Assembly (NCBI RefSeq): GCF_010993775.1
Contig: NZ_WOTO01000003.1
Coordinates: forward strand, 186,001 to 250,000
Reading direction: 5' to 3'
Source: Fodinicola feengrottensis
Lineage (GTDB): Bacteria > Actinomycetota > Actinomycetes > Mycobacteriales > HKI-0501
Length of the DNA stretch: 64,000 bases
Shown here: positions 57,570-64,000 of the stretch, one piece after another
How positions within the stretch are numbered: position 1 is the first letter of the stretch
Layout of the letters: the number at the start of each line of letters is the position of its first letter
Made by a program: the position numbers and the translations under genes
The notes under the pieces: generated by a model
Told to the model about the DNA's origin: nothing
Databases searched by the model: none
What the model saw: the letters and a program-made list of their open reading frames with translations, nothing else

Positions 57570-59270
57570 TCACAAGGAAGTGATGCGGACCTGGAACGCG
57601 CGGCGAGTGTCGTCCACCTGAAAGGTCGCCCCTGCCGCGAGTACGTCGAGGGACCCTCCCACGCCGAGCCACGCATACGTTGCTGACACCGCGGCATCGG
57701 CGAACCCATCAGGTGCATTGATCTCCAATCGCGGACCGTTTCGCACTCGCACCACGGCTCGCGTTCGGGTGACCAGAACAGCCATCATGCACGCTGGGTG
57801 ATTCGCGATAGTGGTCGTCAACCAGTGGTCATAGCTGTCCTGCCGGATATTTGTCGCTTCGACAGTCAAAACAGCCGCCGCTGATCGTAAGCGCCGAAGC
57901 GGATAGTTTGCCGGGGACACGAGATGGTGATCGGTCGCTGGTGTGTCTGTCAGCCCGATCTTTCTGCGTTGTAGCTCGGCAGGAAACCGGACCACCTGAA
58001 TGTTCGGCCCGGCGCTGTCAACAACGCACTCGACCTGGAGAATTCTGGCTGCGGCATTGTCCTTCGGGATATTTTTTTGACTATCGGCACCGCCTCGATG
58101 GGCGGTTCACCGTACGGCAGCGGCAAGTCCATAATTCGGTAGAACAAGGTACGAAGCCGCTCGAGTGACTCTCCTGGCATTGAGGTGGCAAGTTCGGCTA
58201 TTTTCCGTTGTGCGTCAACAGGCCACTGGGCGATAGTCGCCTCCAACTGCGGCCGTATCGGACGGGATGGGTCGAGCCGCGGAGCCAGTTGACCGAGGAC
58301 GGCGATCGGCGAACCCGAGGCGACCTCACGTTCCGGGAAAGCGCCGAGGAGCACCGGGCGACCGGCTGCGGCACCGTACCCAGTGACTGCCCCATAATCG
58401 CCAACAAGGACGTCGGCAGCAATAAGACCGCTGCGCCAACCATCGATTTCTGACAACAAAACCAGACCGGATCGCTCGCAGTCGGCGAGCCAGCTCCGCC
58501 ACTGCGCCGGACCATGGCCGTGCCGTGCGTTGGGATGTATCGCAGCTACCGTTTTGAACCGGTCGACCGGCAGCTCCGACATCAGCCTGCGAATCAGATC
58601 GGGAGAAGAGCCCAAAAGAGAACGGGAGCCCCACGTTGACGAGAGCATCACCAGCGTTCGGTCGCCCACCCCAAGCGCGGAGCGATGATGTTCGCGCTCC
58701 CCAAGACTCGCCATAATCCGGTCCAGGCACGGATCTCCGGCCACAACCGCAGCAGGCACGGCCGCTGGGGCCGCAGCGGCCAGTCTTGCCACCTGTTCGT
58801 GATGGGATAGCACGAGGGCATCGGCGACCGGTTTACCGTTGTAGAGAACCCATTGCGGGGAGAGCCCGAAAGTCTGTTCGCTGTTCGCTGTTCGCTGCTC
58901 GCTGCTCGCTGCTCGCTGCTCGCTGCTCGCTGCTCGCTGCTCGCTGCTCCAGCCAGTTTTTAGTATATCCGATTCCGTGCGAAATGATGACAAGTGGTGC
59001 GCCGATGTCCGTCAATGAGCCGTGGTGACTGGCCGCGACCGCGAGGTCGAATGCCGTGTGACGGGCCTGTTCCCAGGGAACGGCAACGACGCCGATATCG
59101 TCGATCAGATCCGTAAGGCCATGGCTGAACGGATCAGAACTGTTCCAACTGGCGACCAGTTGGATACGGGGATCGCTGTCGAACACCGGCAAAATATCAA
59201 GCAGTCGGGTAAGCGTCGTGACGTTATGAACTATCAGCAGGACAGTGGCTCGGTAGGAGTCGTTCGCCAT
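57570..59270 (-). pseudogene. Glycerophosphotransferase-like (GT-B) protein with frame-switching heptanucleotide repeat
   Basis: About 560 residues if read through. Start ATG 59270: SYRATVLLIVHNVTTLTRL, VVAVPWEQARHTAFDLAVAA, VIISHGIGYTKN, then SEQRAAS repeats coded by 11 CTGCTCG-type units (58874-58950). Then, in a different frame, WVLYNGKPVADALVLSHHEQ, VAGDPCLDRIMASL, VMLSSTWGSRSLLGSSPDL, VAAIHPNARHGHG, LIAADVLVGDYGAVTGYGAA (CDP-glycerol glycerophosphotransferase-like), and after a T7 slip (58072-58078) NIPKDNAAARILQVE and QVVRFPAELQRRKIG to the stop. Losing one repeat unit would join the first two frames. A wall-polymer or surface-glycan role is inferred. Confidence 0.8.
58874..58950. repeat. 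Heptanucleotide tandem repeat, 11 units, inside a coding region
   Basis: Three CTGTTCG, seven CTGCTCG and one CTGCTCC. On the coding strand every frame of the repeat is open and codes the same rotating heptapeptide (R-A-A-S-S-E-Q), so slippage changes only the downstream frame. Confidence 0.97.
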
Positions 59271-59529
59271 TGTGCTGCCCGGCTGCCGATCGGAACGTCG
59301 ACGTGTCGGACTGGATCGCCACCTGGCATGCAGACAGGCTATCAATCAGGTCTCCCGGACACGCATCATGAATGGCGGTTGCGACGACCTGGCGTCCTTT
59401 GGGGCCGCTACTGAGGCTGGACAGGCTCACCATGGGCCTGTCGACTACGTGGAGTAACTATCTGCGGCACTGGGACCGCACGCTCCGGACGACCCTGCGC
59501 AGGTCACTCGTGCGCATGTGGAGGCGTTC

Positions 59530-59665
59530 CAGCGGCGACACCGGCGACCTGATGGTGTTGATGGGCTGGTCGTCGGAGGAGATGGCCAGCCACTATGGCG
59601 CCAGCGCCGCCGCTGAGCGTGCTCAGCAGACTCGGGTTCGGATGCGGATCGGTGAAAATGTCTGA
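59530..59665 (+). pseudogene. C-terminal fragment of a tyrosine recombinase
   Basis: Reads GDLMVLMGWSSEEMASHYGA and SAAAERAQQTRVRMRIGENV, the GW-s-..M-..YG active-site Tyr region of phage-type integrases. The Arg and His-x-x-Arg parts are missing. Confidence 0.6.
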
Positions 59666-59789
59666 CCACCTGACAACCCAAGGGTCCGCGGACGGCCCGG
59701 GCCACCGCGCCGCGGTTTGACGGTCGGCCTTCTTGGCTGTCTTCGCATCCTTGATGCACCGTCCGGGGTTTCCCCACAGCCATCCGAGT

Positions 59790-59945
59790 CCACCCGGGAC
59801 CAACCAGTGGCCGATCCTCGCCAGGGTGGCAGTAATGTCGATTCGCTGCATCTGAAGCAAAGGAAAGAATGCGATGACGGCATCCCAAGTTCCGGGGGCG
59901 TCGGTCAGGTGGCGGATGTCGGCGTGCTCGAAGTTTACCGGGACT
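59790..59945 (-). pseudogene. Fragment of a SAM-dependent methyltransferase
   Basis: Reads VNFEHADIRHLTDAPGTWDA, VIAFFPLLQMQRIDITATLA and RIGHWLVPGGL across two frames: the acidic/aromatic post-motif region and the LVPGG loop of class I methyltransferases. Confidence 0.5.
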
Positions 59946-60192
59946 TCGCCATTGAATCAACGAGAGAACTATGTCAACTACCTCGACAGCTCCCAGCTCT
60001 GAAGTACGTCCCCGCAATGAGTTCCTCCCGTAGTCGACGCCGTTTCAGAGGGTCGCATGTCGAATCCCACATCGAACTACCGTTTTATATAGCGCGTTAA
60101 GTGGGTCGTTATGTGAGGACAATGCAAACCAGCTCCTGGTTGTCAGGCATGCCATAACAGCCCTGTACGGCACCTGTCAAACCGCGAAGGCT

Positions 60193-60987
60193 GTGGTGTC
60201 AGAAAAACCAGGCGCGACGGTTAACCCAGGCTTGAATATACTGGCGTTGCTCATACATCATGAATCCGACGGCAGCGGGCCGCCGGTGCTATTGCTGCAC
60301 TCAGGCGTCGCCGATCTGCGGATGTGGGATCCGCAATGGCCAGAGCTGATCGCTGCGCATCAGGTTGTACGTGTCGACCTTCGTGGCTTTGGAAAGACGC
60401 TAGCCACTGCCGGCACGTATCGGGATGCCGACGACGTACGCGAGGTCCTTGATTCACTGGGAATTTCGCGAACGGCTATGGTCGGGTCGTCGTACGGCGG
60501 CCGGGTCGCGATGGAATTCGCCGCCGCTTACCCGGATCGCGTGACGCAGCTCATTCTGCTTTGTCCCGTGTATCAGGGCCTTCCGCCGACCGCAGCCTTG
60601 AAGGATTTTGCGGCGGCGGTGGCGGCGTTCTTGGAAGCTGGCCAGCTGGACGCCGCGGTTGACTTGAACGTCCAGACTTGGCTCGGCCCGGAAGCCGATG
60701 ATCCCACTCGTGAGCTTGTCAGGAAAATGCAGGCGAACAGCCTCCGGCTAAAGCTCGTACATCCCGATGGTGGCCCGGAAACGTCCGAGATCGATGCCGC
60801 AACTATCGACATTCCGGCGCTGGTCGTATCCGGTGCTCGCGACATGGACTATTTCCTGGCGGTCGCGCAGCACCTTGCCCAAGTCATGCCGAAGGCGCGT
60901 CAGGTGGAGCTTGCGTGGGCCGGACATTTGCCAAGTCTGGAGCGGCCTGGCGAGATCACCCAACTCCTGCTGGAAGCTCTCCTCTAG
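60193..60987 (+). CDS. Alpha/beta-hydrolase fold protein
   Basis: 264 residues, intact. Oxyanion region PVLLLHSGVADLRMWDPQWP, nucleophile elbow TAMVGSSYGGRVAMEF (Ser), Asp in LVVSGARDMDYFLAVAQHL, His in LAWAGHLPSLERP. Serine hydrolase (esterase, lactonase or epoxide-type); substrate unknown. The first 15-20 residues are unconserved, so a later start is possible. Followed by a strong hairpin. Confidence 0.92.
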   Translation: MVSEKPGATVNPGLNILALLIHHESDGSGPPVLLLHSGVADLRMWDPQWPELIAAHQVVRVDLRGFGKTLATAGTYRDADDVREVLDSLGISRTAMVGSSYGGRVAMEFAAAYPDRVTQLILLCPVYQGLPPTAALKDFAAAVAAFLEAGQLDAAVDLNVQTWLGPEADDPTRELVRKMQANSLRLKLVHPDGGPETSEIDAATIDIPALVVSGARDMDYFLAVAQHLAQVMPKARQVELAWAGHLPSLERPGEITQLLLEALL

Positions 60988-61010
60988 GACGGCGCCGAAT
61001 AGCCCAAAAT

Positions 61011-61042
61011 CCTCCCGGGCCGGTAGCTGCCGGACCGGGAGG
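61011..61042 (+). terminator. Hairpin terminator after the alpha/beta-hydrolase gene
   Basis: CCTCCCGGGCCGG and CCGGACCGGGAGG face each other over a 6-base loop, 24 bases after the stop. Confidence 0.75.
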
Positions 61043-61159
61043 GTCGCTGGGTCCAGTGCACGATGCGCGAATGGGTCGTCATCAGCGGCGACACGGTCGT
61101 CGGCTTGGTGGGGGAGCAGGGTGTTCGACTGCGAATCCTGGGCTAGTCGAACAAGACAT

Positions 61160-61350
61160 TATCCAGCCGATGGGCCGAGTGGGTCCCGCTTCGACAACGC
61201 CGCGGCCGAGTCGTCCTCTCCGTCCTGGAACACGAGATCCGATCCCGCCACCACTTCACCACCCGAGCGCACCCAAGGTCCCTAATCGTGCCCTGGTTCG
61301 ACAACTTCTGCAACTACCGCAGCCAACACAACACCTGCGGCCAAGAATCT
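61160..61350 (+). pseudogene. IS3-family transposase C-terminal remnant
   Basis: Reads GPSGSRFDNAAAESS then VLEHEIRSRHHFTTRAHPRS and IVPWFDNFCNYRSQHNTCG across frames: the S.SG-FDNA--ES...LK.E end of IS3-type rve transposases, including the catalytic Glu. Confidence 0.6.
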
Positions 61351-61889
61351 ACCGTAGACTGCGGGAATTCCATTAAGTTGGAAGCCGTATAGGAAGTCCC
61401 TCCACAGTTCTGACGGAGGCTCATAGCAGCCAGCCGTCGTTCGGTGGCCGAGAATTGGAAGTGCCCCATGGTTAACAGGGACAAGTCACGCGGGTCGTTT
61501 ATCGACACCTCGAAACCGAGCATCGCGCGTGTGTACGACCTCTGCCTTGGTGGTAAAGACAACTTCGCGGCCGACCGTGCTCTCTACGAACAGGTCGTGG
61601 CGTTGGCTCCGGAGATCCCCGATCTGATGGTGGAGAATCGTAAATGGTTGGCGCAGGCGGTCGGCTGGTTGGTGGCCGAGCAGGGGATCGACCAGTTCCT
61701 GGACTGCGGTTCGGGATTGCCCACGGCCGAGAACACTCACCAGGTTAGCCAGCGTATTAATCCGGAAGTAAATGTCGTATATGTCGACAATGACCCGACC
61801 GTCATTGCCTACGGGCGTGCGTTGCTTGAAGACAACGATCGTTCGCACTTCGTCGGCGGCGATTTGTCCGAGCCGAGGGAGATTCTTAG

Positions 61890-63189
61890 GGGCTGGAATC
61901 ATATAAGATTTCAAACAGTTGATTTGATTGTGTAGTTCCACTCGCCGTGGAATTCGTGCCTGGCTAGCGGGATTGATTTTTTTTTGTTGTGTGGTGAGTT
62001 TGATTTTGGTGGGATAGAGGTTGGTGTCGATTTCGCAGCGGACGGTGAGTCCGGTGGTGGTTGTGGTGTTGGCGATGAGGTTGACGACGGTTTGGAAGGT
62101 TTCCAGGGGGCGGCCTCGCCAGTTGAGGCTGATGCGGGAGAAGAGACGGTGTTCGATCTTGTTCCATTTGCTGGTGCCGGGTGGATAATGGCAGACCTTG
62201 ATCTCAAGGCCGGTTGCTTTGGCGAGTCGAGCTAGTTCGTACTTCCACAACCAGGGACGGGAACCGTTGGATCCGCCTCCGTCAGCGGTGACGAGAAGGC
62301 GTGTGGCGTTCGGATACTTCTTGTGTCCCATTTCTCGCCACCAGGCTTCGATGGTAGCGACCGCGAACACGGACGTGTCGTGGTTGACTCCGACCGATAC
62401 CCATGCACTGTCGTCCGCGATGTCGTACACGCCATACGGGATGTCTTTGCCGTTCGCGTTGGGAAAGTCATAGGTCGAGACCTTGACCGGATTGCCACTT
62501 TCCCGCCATTCCCGCCCGGCCTGCGTGAACCTCCCGACCAGCTCCTTCTTCTTCGTGTCCACGCTGATCACTGGATCGCCAGTGGTCAGGAAATCTTCGG
62601 CGAGTCCGTTGATGTAACGGAACTGGGCGTCACGGTCAGGATGCTGTTCACCCTCCAGGGTTTTCCGGGTTCCTTGCAGGCTGTAGCCCATCCCGCGGAG
62701 AATATTCCGCACGAGCGTATGACTAGCCGCATAGCCTTGCTCGGTTGCCTCCTTGGCGAGATTGCGAGTTGACTTCGTAGTCCACCGCAACGGGGACTCC
62801 GGATCACCTCGCGTTCCAGGCTCAATCAAGGAATCCAAGCAATCCATCAAATCCGGGTCGGCGTCCTCGGCCTTCTTGCGACCCCCGCCAGGAATCCGCA
62901 CACGACCCCGCGGGACACCATCACCCCGCAGCATCCAACTCCCGCACACCCCGACGAATCGTCGGCATGGACACACCGGTCGCGCGAAACACAGCGGAAA
63001 TCCCACCCACCATACCCCCACGAACAAGCCTCCGTCGCCAACGCCAACCGCCGCTGACGTTCATCCAAAGCCGGCAGCAAACCGGCCAGACGCTCCGCCA
63101 TCGCAGCAAATTCAACAGATCGATCCTTGGGCACCCCGACATAATACCAAATAATCAGCCAACTTGAAATGTTATTTCATTCCAATTCC
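61890..63189 (-). mobile_element. ISAzo13-family insertion sequence
   Basis: 1,300 bp with target duplication TTAG (61886-61889 and 63190-63193). Imperfect ends GGGCTGGAATCATATAAG and, reversed, GGAATTGGAATGAAATAAC. Precise excision would restore the host methyltransferase gene. Confidence 0.88.
61911..63134 (-). pseudogene. ISAzo13-family transposase, frame breaks including an A9 run
   Basis: N-terminus MPKDRSVEFAAMAERLAGLL, LALATEACSWGYGG, then GISAVFRATGVSMPTIRRGV and PGGGRKKAEDADPDLMDCL in other frames. The catalytic part is intact: DPESPLRWTTKSTRNLAKEA, PVISVDTKKKELVGRF, RLLVTADGGGSNGSRPWLWK, CHYPPGTSKWNKIEHRLFS. At 61977-61985 nine A (coding strand) shift the frame; eight would give LARHEFHGEWNYTIKSTV and a stop at 61911. 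Confidence 0.87.
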
Positions 63190-63634
63190 TTAGTGATCCC
63201 TGGCTGATCCGAAATTTGGATCTGAAGCGACCAGTCGGGCTGATCATGGGCCTGGTCATTCACCATATCTCGAGCACTAGCGAGGCCCGCCGGATCGTTG
63301 GTGAGTACGTCGCTGCTCTGCCGTCTGGGTCGTATCTTGTGATGTCACATGCGAGCAACCCGCGAGATGGCAGCCGCCTTGCCGATCTTGCTGAGAAGCT
63401 GGAGGCGAAGTTCAAGGACTCCTTCCATTCTCTGCATTTTCGCCAGTCAGAGGAGATTCGTTCGTTCTTTGATGGGCTGGAGTTGATCGATCCTGGAATC
63501 GTACCTATTGGAGCATGGTGGCCCTCCGGCCCTAGCCTAGGCGTGCCGTCTGATGTGGGCCAACTCTGCTTGGGCGGAGTCGGACGCAAACCATAAGCTC
63601 GGAATTTGGCAATATGCCAGGCAGGTGAGACGTC

Positions 63635-64000
63635 ATGGCAATCGACCGAGTCAGGTTGTTCGTACTTCCTTTAGCGCCGCTGATGGATCGTTGCCGCGGT
63701 CATCTCAGCCTCTTAACGGTCCAGCGATGTTCCCGTGCATCTCGATCGCGGGCGATGCCACCTGCGTACTTGTTGGAGGGTCTTCCAATCGGCATTGTTT
63801 ATCGTCCGCGCCCGATTTTGGCTGGTGGTCGACAGTTGGCGCACTTCTTGCCACAAAACGGCAGCCCGCGTTCGCGCGGACGGGTATCAGGCGGGGCCGT
63901 CCACGATTACAGCCTCTACCTCGATCGGAGACATGCAGCCTTTACCGCCAGGCGCAGGCGCCCTAGCTCAGGGTGGCGCCGGCCGGCGGTGTTGCGTGGG
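63635..64000 (+). CDS. Unidentified open frame running off the window
   Basis: 122 codons without stop from an ATG preceded by GGCAGGTGAGA: MAIDRVRLFVLPLAPLMDRC, LLEGLPIGIVYRPRPILAGG, AVHDYSLYLDRRHAAFTARR. Arg/Leu-rich, no membrane helix or motif recognised. A competing open frame overlaps it from 63553. Confidence 0.3.
   Translation, partial: MAIDRVRLFVLPLAPLMDRCRGHLSLLTVQRCSRASRSRAMPPAYLLEGLPIGIVYRPRPILAGGRQLAHFLPQNGSPRSRGRVSGGAVHDYSLYLDRRHAAFTARRRRPSSGWRRPAVLRG

Larger units (their letters stand above)
61468..63596 (+). pseudogene. DUF574-type SAM-dependent methyltransferase, split by an IS
   Basis: Left part 61468-61889: PSIARVYDLCLGGKDNFAAD, ENRKWLAQAVGWLVAEQGID, FLDCGSGLPTAENTHQV (SAM site), VVYVDNDPTVIAYGRALL, GDLSEPREIL. 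Right part from 63194: DPWLIRNLDLKRPVGLIMGL, VIHHISSTSEARRIVG, LPSGSYLVMSHAS, IRSFFDGLELIDPGIVP. Removing the IS and one TTAG gives a perfect frame (EILSDPWLIRNLDL). Actinobacterial family whose substrate is unknown. ATG at 61468 is the likely start. Confidence 0.92.

Noticed and set aside
58874-58950. CRISPR-like array
   Set aside because: Units are 7 bases with no spacers; this is a simple tandem repeat. No CRISPR array or cas gene was seen anywhere.
9663-64000. attR copy of the tRNA-Thr 3' end
   Set aside because: I looked for GGTTCAAGTCCCCTCGCCGG-like sequence by eye and found none, so no right border of the element is claimed.

Overview
The window is high-GC actinobacterial DNA: G/C-rich third positions, a MalK/UgpC-type ABC ATPase, a LacI regulator, an RNase Sa-type secreted ribonuclease, and the actinobacterial 3'-5' exonuclease/DNA polymerase. 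The genus cannot be fixed from the sequence.

Bases 1-9.6 kb look like ordinary chromosome: the end of an RlmB-type rRNA methyltransferase, a secreted guanyl-specific RNase, the ABC ATPase, a MinD-like ATPase, a LacI regulator, a secreted SGNH esterase, a small beta/gamma-crystallin-like secreted protein, a polymerase gene read as seven or eight frame-broken pieces, and tRNA-Thr(TGT) at 9590-9662. A tyrosine integrase lies directly behind that tRNA, antisense to it, so from 9.6 kb to the end of the window I read an integrated accessory region. No second copy of the tRNA 3' end was found, so the far border is probably outside the window.

The accessory region is a dense gene graveyard with some live islands. 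11.2-13.6 kb is an IS5-type element with an IS256-type element nested inside it (8-bp target duplication). A second IS256-type copy sits in inverted orientation at 46.0-47.5 kb inside an IS630-type remnant that is cut off by an IS5 fragment. 13.9-15.5 kb holds small secreted proteins. 15.8-24.1 kb is mostly debris: an NRPS adenylation piece, a two-component pair broken by 4- and 5-bp tandem duplications, a broken cation transporter, a TIR/nuclease fusion gene whose 3' end is replaced by a recombinase tail, and pieces of a sigma factor, SurE, VOC and TetR genes.

24.4-37.1 kb is a redox and detoxification block of SDR, aldo-keto reductase, quinone reductase, enoyl-CoA hydratase, SnoaL-like, FAH and MFS genes. 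Several related TetR regulators and one Rrf2 regulator accompany them. Two families of operator-like palindromes recur here: a 17-bp dyad (type TGTAGTCATCGACTACA), usually as tandem pairs 18 bp apart, and an Rrf2-like box (GTAAC-N7-GTTAC). They suggest two small interlocking regulons. 37.7-42.3 kb carries a SnoaL-like gene, an XRE regulator, a cytochrome P450, and an ECF sigma factor with a membrane-anchored beta-propeller.

42.5-53.8 kb holds IS remnants, a STAS protein, a sialidase-like secreted beta-propeller, a GNAT and a DinB/pentapeptide protein. 54.0-59.3 kb is a compact cluster: a membrane-anchored protein, a UDP-glycosyltransferase, a STAND (NB-ARC/TPR) ATPase and a glycerophosphotransferase-like gene. 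That last gene contains a heptanucleotide repeat that looks able to switch its reading frame. The window closes with an alpha/beta hydrolase, a DUF574-type methyltransferase split cleanly by an ISAzo13-type element, and an unidentified open frame.

A caution applies throughout. A large share of genes need one or more frame shifts to read through, and many shifts lie at homopolymers. Some may be sequencing or assembly errors rather than true decay. Entries typed pseudogene mean 'broken as written here'.
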